Shown in pieces: positions 23,410 to 34,726 of a stretch of 64,000 nt of DNA. The DNA is taken from positions 145,565,813-145,629,812 of the forward strand of contig CM076193.1 in assembly GCA_038277395.1 (NCBI GenBank), given 5' to 3'. Position 1 is the stretch's first letter. Each line of letters begins with the position of its first letter. A program made the translations under genes and the position numbers. The notes under the pieces were generated by a model, which saw nothing but the letters and a program-made list of their open reading frames with translations, made no database searches and was not told the DNA's origin. Source of the DNA: Dryocosmus kuriphilus. Lineage: Eukaryota > Arthropoda > Insecta > Hymenoptera > Cynipidae.

Positions 23410-23541
23410 ATAAATTTGTCAAGGACATTTTTAACTATTAAATTGGATTTTTTTTCATCATATCTTCGGTTTGATTTATTCTACATTCTACAATAAATTG
23501 GCTGAAAGACCGACGAAATTTTACTTACAATTTTTATTCCT

Positions 23542-24999
23542 TGAGTTTACGGATTACCTAAAATACATAAAATGGAATGTCTATTGAGGCCGGTAGTTTC
23601 TCTAATTAATTCTCCAACTTATTCTATGGCTAAGTTTTTTAATAACATTCTTAAAAATTCCTTACAAATTCCTGCTTCACAGGTTAAAAATTCTTTTGTT
23701 TTTAGATATATAATTATTAATAAGAAGATTCCGGATGATCACATTATGATATCTTTGGATGTTTCGTCACTTTTTACTAACATTTCAATTGAATTGGTAA
23801 TAAATGGCATAAATAATAGATGGAATGATATTAAAAACAAAACAAAGCTTCCACAAGATGAATTCATAAAAGGCATTGAATTTCTTATGAATCAAACAGT
23901 TTTCTAATTTGATCAAGAATTTTATAGACAAAAATATGGCACTCCCATGGGTTCTCCCATTTCCCCTATTTTAGCTGACATAGTAATGCAAGATTTGGAA
24001 CAATCAATTTTTTCAAAGTTACATTTTCACATACACACATATTTACGTTATGTTGATGACACCTTTCTTATAATTCCAAATAATAAACTGGGTCAGATTC
24101 TGGAAGAGTTCAATTCATATCATCCTAGATTGAAATTTACACATGAAATGGAAGAAAACAACTCTTTACCTTTCTTAAATATTAACATTATTAGAACTAA
24201 AGCAGGTAACTTAATCACAAATTGGTATAGAAAGAAAAACATTTACTCAGGTAGATTTTTGAACTTTCTTTCCAATCATCCTTTTCAATAAAAAATTGCT
24301 ATTATAAAAAATTTAGTAGATACAGCTATTTTACTCTCACATGAATCTTTTCACTTTCATAACCTTAATATTATAAAACAACATTTAAAATTAAATAATT
24401 ATCCTATTTGGTTAATAGAAAAACACATAAAGAACAGATTGTTTTAACTGCAAAATAAACGTAATAACCAAACAGAAATTATACACTACAATTCTGATAA
24501 TAATTTTGATTTTACACGAACGATTTCAATTACATTTCACGAGAAACTTTCCTACAGTATCAAAAAAATCTTAGCTGAGTTCAATATTAAACGTCGTTTC
24601 AGGATTGATAATACATTAAATAAATTTATAAAATTAGGAAAAGATTCTATTAATATTCTGCAACTTTCTGGGGTAGTCTATAAACTTTCATGTATAAATT
24701 GCCATAAGGTATATATAGGACAAACAGGACGTTTATTAGCAACAAGACTCCTGGAACATAAGAGAAATTTGAATTTGAATCCAAAGTACCATAACGTGAT
24801 TACAAAACATAGACTTGAATTTAACCATGATTTTAATTGGGATGGCATAGAATGCATTCATAGAGAACTAAATTATTATAAGAGAATTGTCGCTGAAATG
24901 TTTTACATTAAAAAAGATCTTAATAACGCACTGAACTTAATTACAGATTTAAAAAATTACAATCCAACGTATAATTTCATGTTGGATTCTCTCATATAA
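23542..24999 (+). pseudogene. PLE reverse transcriptase with GIY-YIG endonuclease (three in-frame stops after the entry motif)
   Basis: A single frame runs from VYGLPKIHK (23545) to the stop after FMLDSLI at 24999. It passes RPVVSLINSPTY, SLDVSSLFTNI, GTPMGSPISPILADIVMQDL (23938 on), the catalytic YVDDT (24049-24063), ENNSLPFLNI, and the GIY-YIG-type endonuclease: VYKLSC, NCHKVYIGQTGR (24676-24740) and LLEHKRN. PLEs use the reverse transcriptase to copy RNA and the GIY-YIG domain to nick DNA. TAA stops at 23905, 24289 and 24445 interrupt it, plus a TGA at 23542, but no frameshift was found across ~1.45 kb. All catalytic motifs remain readable, so decay is recent. Confidence 0.85.
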
Positions 25000-25414
25000 T
25001 TGTTTACCAACTTTTCATTCTTAAATTTTAAATATTTTTACACACAATTTATTGTCTTTTCATATCTTATCCTTTTTACATATTATTTTTTAGTCACAAA
25101 TTATTTTTATTTTTAGACCATGGGTCACTTGTTAACTTTGTCCGCTACTGGTAGATGTCTATTTTTTTGTACATCTTAGTTCTCTGTTAAATTTTCAGTA
25201 TGAAATCTATCTCCAAACAGAGAACAAGCAAATGCCTGTTTTCTTAGTCCTTTTTAACAATTATCATTTTCACCTTGTTTTATCACAAATTGATACTATA
25301 ATTTACAATATGAATAGTGGAGTTCTACATAAGTGACTTACAAGTATTGACGAAATTGTTTTTGACGTGAACTTCACATTTGTTTTAGAAATTTATTTTG
25401 ATCAACACAACTGT
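25000..25414. other. PLE 3' untranslated region, nothing else recognised
   Basis: AT-rich DNA between the PLE stop codon and the right inverted flank. No coding or repeat structure is seen. Confidence 0.5.
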
Positions 25415-25695
25415 TTTGACCTACAAGGTAAACTTTCTTTTGCAGATTTTCTAATCATAACAATTCATTTTTATTAAAAATTAAACTTTGGATAATTTTT
25501 CAGCTGTTCTTAAATTTGAAGAGCGGAATTTCCATGGATTTTAACAGAGACTATGATAGAATGACGGTCCTAATGTTTTTTATCAGGTACCATATAAGTT
25601 AAATAATTTTAATTCCTGAAGAGGAGTTCGTTTAGAACTCGAAACGTCGAAATTGATACACATGTAAGTTTTGTATCTTACATTATAGTCTAAAT

Positions 25696-28600
25696 CAGGG
25701 GTCTCCAGAATCCACAGGTGTAGCCCGATTTCGAAGCTGCGACCTAAATTTCGAAGCTCCGAGTTTTTTTCGTCGGAAAACTGACTCAAAATTTATGACC
25801 CCTTGAAAGGAAGGCTTAGCTGAAAGGGATCGGTTTTCGTAAACCTATACCTAAGTCCTAAACTCTGGAGGGACCCTTTTTTTCTGGCATAACTTAACAA
25901 GAAAAAGTACTTTATTTAAAATTAAAAAATATTGATAACTGTTTATGATTAAATTTTTGCAACATTAATAATATAATTTTTGTATAAATATTTACTGACT
26001 TACTAACTAACAAAATTGGTTAATAACAAATAAATTTTTATAAATTTAAAAATGTATAAATTTACATAAGAAAGAATGTTATAAAATTTAATGACACCGT
26101 TTTTACAAAAAATAAATTTTACACAAAACTTGGATTTTAAAATGGGAGAAGTTTACAGCTTATTATCTCTTTGAGATTTAGTAGAAATGTAGAAATAACG
26201 AATACTTTTTACAGTCAAAACAGAATGCACAATTTCTTAAATTAAAGATTTAAAGAAAACATTTCTTAACATTTTCAGCGCAAAGTGCGAACATTATTTT
26301 TAGTATTTTACATTGATTTATTAAAATATAATTTCCTTGTTATTATAAATATTACACAATGAAGATATCTTTTGATAAACTTCAAGTCTAACTTGAAGGG
26401 TAAATTTTTAATATTTCATAACACTTCTTTTAGGATTTTTAATATTAAATAATTATTCTGTAAATTGCAATAAATATTCTATTTAGTTCAGTAATAGCAA
26501 ACTAACTGCAATGAAATTTTTATTTCGTAATTCTAAACCTTAGCGTGAAATTTCTAATGGAAATGAGGGTCGGGTTTATTTGCTCCTTTTTGTGTAAGAA
26601 ACAACTCTAAAGGCACTTCGACTCAGGTAAAGGATTTTGACAGTTTTGGGATGTCCAGGAAGTTGGCACCGACAACTTGAATTTTCAAAAAAATGAAAAT
26701 TGTGCTAAATTGTGCTAGATTTGTGCTCAATTGTGCCGTAAGCGATTTTTCGAAAAAATCAAAATTTGAGCGAAAATTTCCAAAAAACGTTTTTTGGCCC
26801 AGCACCGACATTTCGCTTTTTGAAAAAAAGAAAAGTTGTGCTGAATTGTGCTAGATTCGTGCTCAACTGTGTCGCAAAAGATTTTTCGAAAATATCAAAA
26901 TTTGAGCCCAAATTTGCCAAAATTTCAAAAAACGTTTTTTGGCCCAGCACCGACATTTTGTTTTTTCAAAATATAACAAAAGTTGTGCTCAATTGTGCTA
27001 GATATGTGCTCAATTGTGCCGCAAAAGATTTTTCGAAAATATCAAAATTTGAGCCAAAATTTCCAAAAACAGTTTTTTGGCCCAGGACCCCCATTTTGTT
27101 TTTTCAAAATAACAAAGGCTGTGCTGAGCGAGCACAACCAAATACTCTAATGACATTTTCTATTCATATTAATATTTCTCGGAATAATTAAGCTTTTGTA
27201 AGTTGAACAATTTTATTGAGACCAAAATTTTGAAAAATTCGAATTTAAAAAAAATGAAAGTTGTGCTAGAATGTGCTAGGCGATCACAACCAAATACTCT
27301 AATGGCATTTTCTACTCAGATTAATATTTTTCGGAATATTTAAGCTTTTGTAAGTTGAAAAATTTTGTTGAGACCAAAATTTTGAAAAAATGAAAGTTGT
27401 GCTAAAATGTGCTAGGCGAGCACAATCAAATACTCTAATGACATTTTCTACTCAGATTTAGATTTTTCAGAATAAAAATAAGCTTTTGTAACTTGAAAAA
27501 TTTTGTTGAAACCAATATTTTGAAAAATGCGAATTTTGAAAAAAAGAAAGTTGTGCTAGAATGTGCTAGGCGAGCACAACCAAATACTCGAATGACATTT
27601 TCTATTCAGATTTATATTTTTCAGATTAAATAAGCTTTTGGAACTTGAACAAATGTACACACCAAAATGCTGTATAGGATTTAAAAAAATTTCAAAGATT
27701 TTAAGGATTTCATAGAGAATTTAAAGAGTTTAGAAGATTTTAAGTGACTTTAGGGAAGCCTAGCACATTCTAGCACAACTTTCATTTTTTCAAAATTCGC
27801 ATTTTTCAAAATTTTGGTCTCAACAAAATTTTTCAACTTACGAAAGCTTAATTATTCCGAGAAATATTAATCTGAGTAGAAAATGTCATTAGAGTATTTG
27901 ATTGTGCTCGTCTAGCACATTCTCAGACAAGTTTCATTTTTTCAAAATTCGCATTTTTCAAAATTTTGGTGTGTACACAATTTTTTCAACTTACAGAAAC
28001 TTAATTATTCTGAGAAATATTAATCTGAGTAGAAAATGTCCTCAGAGGATTTGTTTGCACTCGCCTAGCGCATTCTAGCACAAGTTTCATTTTTTCAAAA
28101 TTCGCATTTTTCAAAATTTTGGTGTGTACAAAATTTGTTCAAGTTACAAAAGCTTAATTATTCTGAAAAATATTAATCTGAGTAGAAAATGTCATGAGAG
28201 TATTTGGTTGTGCTCGCCTAGTACATTCTACCACAAGTTTGATTTTTTTTTTTTTTAAATTCGAATTTTTCAAAATTTTGGTCTCAACAAAATTTTTCAA
28301 CTTACGAAAGCTTAATTATTCCGAGAAATATTAACCTGAGTAGAAAATGTCATTAGAGTATTTGTTTGTGCTCGCCTTGCACAATTCAGCACAACTTTTG
28401 TTATTTTGAAAAAACAAAATGGGGATCCTGGGCCAAAAAACTGTTTTTGGAAATTTTGGCTCAAATTTTGATATTTTCGAAAAATCTTTTGTGGCACAAT
28501 TCAGCACAAATATAGCACAATTCAGCACAACTTTTCTTATTTTGAAAAAACAAAATGTCGGTGCTGAGCCAAAAAACGTTTTTTGAAATTTTGGCTCATA

Positions 28601-28796
28601 TTTTGATATTTGCGAAAAATCTTTTGCGGCAAAATTGAGCACAAACCTAGCACAATTTAGCACAATTTTCATTTTTTTGACAATTTAAGTTGTCGGTGCC
28701 AACTTCCTGGTCATAGTTTTGGGTCAAAGCAAAGGAGCTCCGACCTACTGGCCTCGAAGCTCCCGAAGCTCAGGAAGCTCACTTTGGAGACCCCTG
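25696..28796. mobile_element. 3.1-kb hAT-like palindromic element, 8-bp duplication GTCTAAAT
   Basis: Ends are CAGGGGTCTCCA and its inverse TGGAGACCCCTG, flanked by GTCTAAAT at 25688-25695 and 28797-28804. The inverted left flank of the host PLE (about 20170-20185) shows the uninterrupted sequence with one copy. Inside, ~500-1000-bp arms are inverted: 26640-27650 versus 27750-28690, with 'ttgtgctagaatgtgctaggcgagcacaac' type units of ~120-130 bp, several times in each arm. Near both ends lie AGTTGTCGGTGCCAACTTCC-like blocks. No transposase frame; the short frames are repeat translations. Confidence 0.85.
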
Positions 28797-28852
28797 GTCT
28801 AAATTAATGTCTGAGAAAAATGTGCCTTCTTATTATCTATGTTTCCCTCACA

Positions 28853-29376
28853 TTATAATATTATATACTCAGACGTTCAACATCTTTTGTTTAAACAATT
28901 TTAATATCCTTAAAAAATGTTACTCAATTATACCACGAAATTGAATAAATAAATATTTCCATAAGTGACAACTTTTTAACATTTTTCTTCAATGGAAATT
29001 CATTTCCCGGTCTCCTCATAATCCAATGAAAGGCGTCAAATTCAGAGTGAAAGAAGATAAACTTCTTGTTTAACGAATCGTATAGAATGACATTTGTGAG
29101 CGATTCAATGCCTTTTCATTTCCTAACAAGAAGAGAGAGAAAACAAAACTTGGAAAAGTGTAGCTGAATGCGAATTTTCATGCGGAAGGAAGGGTTAATT
29201 GCACGATTTTGCACACTGCGCGCATTCGCGCGCCTTAATTAATCTTCCTCTTTTTTTATTTTCTCTTCTCTCTCCTTCCCTTCCACCCCTTAATTCACAC
29301 ACGCGACTTATTTTTCGTCCGCGACCACTCGAGCTCTGCTTTTCTATTCTTTTTTCTTCTGAAGACGAGAGAACTG

Positions 29377-29450
<74 letters not shown>

Positions 29451-30345
29451 GAAGACGAGAGAAGATAAATAAAGCATTGACTCGAAATGGAGATTGAAAT
29501 TGTAATTATCATGAGCACTCCACTGGCACGCGTCGACTCTTCTTGCCATTAAAGCACTTTCAGCTTCCGGAACGTCACAACAGTGGGGCAAAAAAAAACG
29601 TCTGTGGACAAATTGATTTTTGGAAGACAATTCTTAACTAATTTGAACACTTGTTTTTTAAAACGAAAATTTATAAGATTCCGCATTCACATAATGGATT
29701 TTTAAGAGAGTATTTTACTATTTTTTCATTCAATAACAAAGATGAGAAATAGTAAATTGCACAACAAGTTGGGAAGCGGGAAATTTACCGGGAACATGAA
29801 GTTTGAGGCGCAAGCCCATTCATGCGGTTTTATACCGTCAACTTTATGTTCATGGTGAATCTATCGATTCCCAATGAGTTTTGTATACTTTTTTTCACAA
29901 AGAGTGCATGGGAAATTCGATTTTCGGCGTAGGTAGAGCATGAGCGAAAATAAGAACTGACAATGACGCCATGCTGGAAACTGAACTGATTTGAACGGAG
30001 TGACCATGGCAGGGTTGCCACAATCAACCTTTAAAAAATTTCCATGATATTCCATGATATTTTCCAGGATATGGGATCAAATTTCCATGATTTTTTCTGG
30101 AACATATTAATTTATTAGTTGATGTAGAATATAATGTTGATCGCTGGTCTCTTTATTAGTCAGATTCATTCATAAGCATTTATGCCATGTACAAAACGTT
30201 TCAAAAGTGCATCGACGGTCTTCCTCAGTTGTTTAAAAATGAGATAATACGCACATCTGTTAAATATTGGGAGGTTAGGTTTTGCGAAAATGCAATTATA
30301 TATGAGTGACAGAGATAGATTCAATATGACATAATGTATAGAGCA
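28853..30345. other. Host-like sequence; no gene recognised
   Basis: 28870-28990 is a diverged monomer of the hairpin satellite seen at 46-48 kb. 29000-29640 is balanced, CpG-bearing, host-like DNA around a (GA)n. 29780-30010 is the inverse of the sequence at about 31700-31818 plus 32073-32110, and carries the uninterrupted target of the poly-G MITE at about 29926-29948. 30020-30110 contains 'ttccatgat' repeats. Confidence 0.5.
29381..29448. repeat. (GA)n microsatellite
   Basis: About 34 consecutive GA dinucleotides. They generate long Ser/Leu or Arg/Glu open frames on both strands, which are not genes. Confidence 0.95.
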
Positions 30346-30389
30346 GTGGTTCTTAACCTTTTAGTGATGAGGGACCATTTGACTAAATG

Positions 30390-31262
30390 TGAAGTAGACT
30401 TTTCCTTATGAAATTTCAGAGGAAATCCCTAAATCCTTGGGTAAAGGTTCAACTTCCCTTTGAATTTTCCTATTAATTGAAACAGTATATTTCCATATTT
30501 TGCGGAATTTTCCTTACGAAATATCAGGGAAAATTCACTCATTTTTCGGAAATTGTTCATATCTTTTTAGAGTTTTTCCCTAATACCTATTAGGGAAAAT
30601 TCCCGAAAAGTTAGGGTTAAAAGCTTCCCGAATGCTTTCGAGAAAATTCCCAAAAAATTTTTTACAGTGTACTTCTGGCAACAGAAAAATGCACATTTTC
30701 GGATACACTAGTTTGGTCTCCTTATGTCTATTCTCCATGGGAGTGAGGAAGAAAAAACGACGTGAAAATGGTCAAATTCGCCATACTCCACACTGTAAAA
30801 AATTTTTCGGGAATTTTCCCGAAAATGTTCGGGAAGCTATTAACCCTAACTTTTCGGGAATTTTCCCTAATAGTTAATAATAGGGAAAAACTCTAAAAAG
30901 ATATGAAAAATTTCCTTAAAATTAGTGAATTTTCCCTGATATTTCGTAGGGAAAATTCCGTAAAATTTAGAGAGTTTTTTCTAATCTTTTATAGGGGAAA
31001 TTCCCGAAAATGATTGGAATTTACCTAAATTTTCGGGAATATTTCCTAATAGTTATTAGAGAAAAACTCTGAAAAGATATGAAAAATTTCCGAAAAATTA
31101 GGGAAATCTCCTTAATGTTTCGCACGGAAAATTCCGCAAAATGTGGAAATTTACCCTTTCAATTAATAGGAAAATTCAAAGGGAACAAAGACCTTTACCC
31201 AAGAGTTTGGAGATTTAGGGATTTCCTCTAAAATTTCATATAGGGAAAAGTCTACTTCATAT
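30390..31262. mobile_element. Palindromic AT-rich element (TTCGGGAATTTTCCC type)
   Basis: ATGTGAAGTAGACTTTTCC (near 30388) is mirrored by GGAAAAGTCTACTTCAT at about 31245-31261, and the following ~100 bp, including GGAAATCCCTAAATCC and TTTGAATTTTCCTATTAATT, are mirrored too. Inner sequence has many GGGAATTTTCCC-type blocks. CACTGTAAAAAATTTTTCGG at about 30789 and its inverse at about 30650-30670 bracket a ~120-bp spacer. A related block at 31440-31612 ends in TTTTACAGTG. No coding sequence. Confidence 0.55.
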
Positions 31263-31818
31263 GGAAGAGTTTACTTCTCGAACCGTAGCTCAAGAGAAGG
31301 CACGTATTCAAAGGAACATGGCCTTTATAAATGAAGATCTCCGTCTTGCTTGCAAGAGCCCAATTTTTAGGCCATCTAGCGGTAGCTACTCGTACCTCTT
31401 CCCTGTAGGTCGACCCTCTCCGGGTGTTGTCAATTCCCCTAAGTTTCCGGAAAATTCCCGAACATTTAGGGAATATTTCATTTTTCTGAAACTTTCCATA
31501 AAATTAGGGAAAATTCCCTAACATTTTTGGGAAAGGCCTTTCTCCCAATGAAATTTGGGAGTTTTCCCCAACAATCAGTACAGAAAATTCCCAAAAAATT
31601 TTACAGTGTACAAACATTTCAAAATTTCACACATCGTTTTTTCTTCCTCACTAGAGAAACGCGGATTTTCTCCACTCACGGCAGTGAGGAAAAATAAAGT
31701 CGATATTTTCCCATATGTCGATATTCGAGATCACGCGCGTGAGTGCAGCAGAGTTCAAATTAGTTGAGTTTTCAACATGGCGATATTGACAGTTCGTATT
31801 TTCGCTTTCCTCTACCTA

Positions 31819-32072
<254 letters not shown>

Positions 32073-32075
32073 CTA

Positions 32076-34680
32076 CGCCGAAAATCGAATTTCCCATGCT
32101 TTCTGAAGTAAATGTCGAATACATTTTTGAACAGACTTTTTTATTGAAAAATAAGAAATAAAAATATTGTGAAAAATAAGAGAAACCTTTTTTCCTTCTT
32201 TCTTTCGATATGAAAAACGATTCTTGAAATTTAGTCTTTAAAGACGATCTTCTCCTAAAAATTATTTTATTTCTCAGCAGCAACTTTTTTGTCATGATTT
32301 TTTCACAATTTCAAACGAACTCCCGCATTGATTTAGCGATATTTGCAATAATTTAAAAATTAAAAATTATAATTGTCTGGAAAATTTTTCTATACATTTT
32401 TGGATTGCATGACGTAATTCTGGGATCAAAATAATGCTACAAAAAGATTACCAACTTGAGTCTTTTAAATATAAATAGATTGAAATTTCAGTGGTGCCTC
32501 CCCTTAAACAATCACTAATTGTTATCTACTTATAGCTAGGAATTATTACTGGATAAATGGCCATTAATTTCTCGAAGAAAAACGTAATTTTTTGTTTATA
32601 AATGCATAAGATTATAAATATTGGTTAAAAAAGTTGTTATTAATGATACAAATTATTTACTGTCATCTAAATGTCCTCAAAAGTTTAGAAATTAGTTATT
32701 TACATTTGATTATGTTGAAAATCCAAGTTTAGCCATACATTACATTTGTTAATTAAGTTTGTTTAAACAATTATAAATTGTTATTGGATGACTAAATATG
32801 ATAAATGCGTGTCATTGTCGAATAATCTGTGTTCGATTCCGTAGAAAAAAACTTTAGTTACTCCATCATAAATACCTGATGTGGATAATTGTTTTTAAAA
32901 AAATTGTTTACAAAACAATAAATTATTTAATAATTTTTATTAATTCAATAGAAAAATTCTTTATCTATAAATTGTTCAAATTCGGTGCAAATCAAGTGTC
33001 GAATCGTAGCCAATCCCCACAAAATCATTTTCATGAACTAATTTGTTTATAACATATTCAATAAACTTTTAAACATCTGCGCCGTTACTATAAAACTCTT
33101 CTGGATAGTTGCTTCAACCATTCTACAAGTCTCGGAATGAATCCAAGTATTTCTCAAAAAACGATACTCTTCAAAAGTCAAAAAGAATGTTTTCCCCGTT
33201 TTTGTTATTAAATAAAAGATTAATAAAATACTTTTTAAAAAATCTGTTCCGTGAAATGAATGCAGAATCTTATGAGTTTTTATTTTTAAAAATAAATTTT
33301 TAAATCGGTTAATAACTGTTTTCTAAAAATGAAATTGTCCACAGAAGTTTTTTTTTTACCCACTGTTTTGTGTATTTGTGAGAGTCATGCATTCGTATAC
33401 ATGTTGAAATAAAAAAAAGGCGATAGAGAACAGATTATGAGGAAAATTGAGAGTGGAAAGAGAAACGTTAAACCTCATTAAAGTCGTCGAGAGTGCAATT
33501 CTGAAATCTCTATTCTATATTCTGTTTTCTGTATCCCTTTTCAAACTCTTTTAATTACTGCTCCCAATAGATCCCGGTGCATCCGAATGCAAATCCAGTG
33601 GCGCTATTCGAAAAACCTCTTCAATTAGCCAACCATTATGCACTCTCTGCTTAATATTATCGTGCATAACTTAATTCTCTTTTCAGGTTTCTCTTTAAAA
33701 AAAAAGGGAGGGAGAAACGGTTTTCCTTAAGCGTCCTTTCTTTTCAAACTAGTAAATGAATTTGAGCAAATGAATTCTGGCGAATGAATTTTGCTAAAAG
33801 GTCTTTTATACTCGTTCAGTTGAGAGAGGAAATCATTTTGTAGATTGTGCTTTCCAGTTTTAATTACATTTTTTTGTGTGTCATAATAAGAGGACGAAAA
33901 TTAATGTTCACATTATTAAATAATGAATTTGTTATATTATAAGAAAAAATATATCTCAGGTAGTTGGCTCGAAACAATTTTTTTCGAAGACTTACCACAT
34001 TTTCAGTTTTTGTCGATTTTTAATATTTTCTGTAAAGAAAAATGGAAGGTTTTCCGGAGAATCCGAATTTCGTGTATTCCTTCGCCATTTTTAAACAGAA
34101 AAATTAATTTTTAATTTATCTGAAGAATGAAAGCAAGCCTTCATTTTCTCGATTCGATAAAAACATAATTAACGCTAAATTATCCTTGTCAGGAATGACA
34201 ACTTCTCGTAATTTGAAGGACATGGAGTTTCCCATCTCAATTACTTTTAATCTGGTACCTTCTTCTCCAGGCTCGATGACCTCTGACAGCGAAGCCGCAA
34301 GTCATTAAAGCACCAAGCTTCAACCGGAAGTTCCACTGTGTTTCTTGGTCTTTTCTAATTGGCTTGAGTCGTTGCTTGCTTAGCAGATATTAATACCAGC
34401 TTTTTTATAAATCTCCATTTATTGAAATCTACTCTGGTGGAAAATTTTGTACAAAAAAGTACAAGAAACTACAACCATTTTTACAGGAAACTGCAAATAT
34501 ACAGGAAAGTACAGCTTTTGTCTATTATCCGGACGAATTTTGTACTTTTTTTTGGACTTTCCTGTATATCGTATTTTATTGAATTGAATAACTAACCATT
34601 TTAATAAAGAAAATTGTTTCAACACTTGTTTTCAACGGAAAACTCGTTTAAAAAAAAAATGTCTATCGTCGAAAAAAGTA
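32076..34680. other. No gene recognised; AT-rich then host-like sequence
   Basis: 32.1-33.35 kb is AT-rich with no repeat or frame I recognise. 33.4-34.4 kb is more balanced, host-like and non-repetitive. 34560-34720 is a monomer of the hairpin satellite (see 46-48 kb). Confidence 0.4.
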
Positions 34681-34726
34681 AGTTTTCCAATAAAAACAAA
34701 TGTTAAAATTTTAAACTATACATGTT

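Larger units (their letters stand above)
21464..23535. mobile_element. 2.07-kb insertion in the PLE, flanked by ATTCCTTGA
   Basis: ATTCCTTGA occurs at 21455-21463 and 23536-23544, exactly where the PLE protein breaks between TNIP and VYGLPKIHK. The insert is built from PLE 5' material: an antisense 177-bp array, then a sense N-terminal frame, with ~40-bp inverted copies of a block containing AATATTAGTATTTATTTCAA (21475-21510 and 23020-23055) and another pair ending in TACTTACAATTTTT. It is therefore likely a second, truncated and partly inverted PLE copy. PLEs produce target duplications of variable length, which fits. Confidence 0.65.
20131..28852 (+). mobile_element. Penelope-like retroelement (PLE) with inverted flanks and nested insertions
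   Basis: Coding pieces of one PLE run left to right: N-terminal region 20467-21463, reverse transcriptase and GIY-YIG 23536-24999. They are flanked by inverted copies of a ~325-bp sequence: 20132-20456, versus 25415-25695 continuing at 28805-28852. The flanks include AGGAGTTCGTTTAGAACTCG near 25620. The right flank is split by a 3.1-kb hAT-like element; the coding region is split by a 2.07-kb insertion. PLEs often carry inverted partial copies or pseudo-LTRs, so inverted flanks are plausible for the family. The element is dead: multiple stops and frameshifts. Confidence 0.75.

Noticed and set aside
28312..28672. Frames with repeated VVLNCARFVLNCA peptides
   Set aside because: Translation of the 'ttgtgctagattgtgct' units inside the 3.1-kb hAT-like palindrome; present on both arms and without start or domain logic.
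29195..29630. 100-residue frames rich in Ser/Leu or Arg/Glu
   Set aside because: Produced by the (GA)n microsatellite on both strands; no domain outside it.
30345..30380. CAGTGGTTCTTAACCTTTT, a hAT-type end
   Set aside because: No matching inverse end or 8-bp duplication was found nearby, so at most a solo fragment.
32760..32850. tRNA-like T-arm box (GTTCGATTCC)
   Set aside because: No acceptor stem, D-arm or anticodon arm could be built around it.
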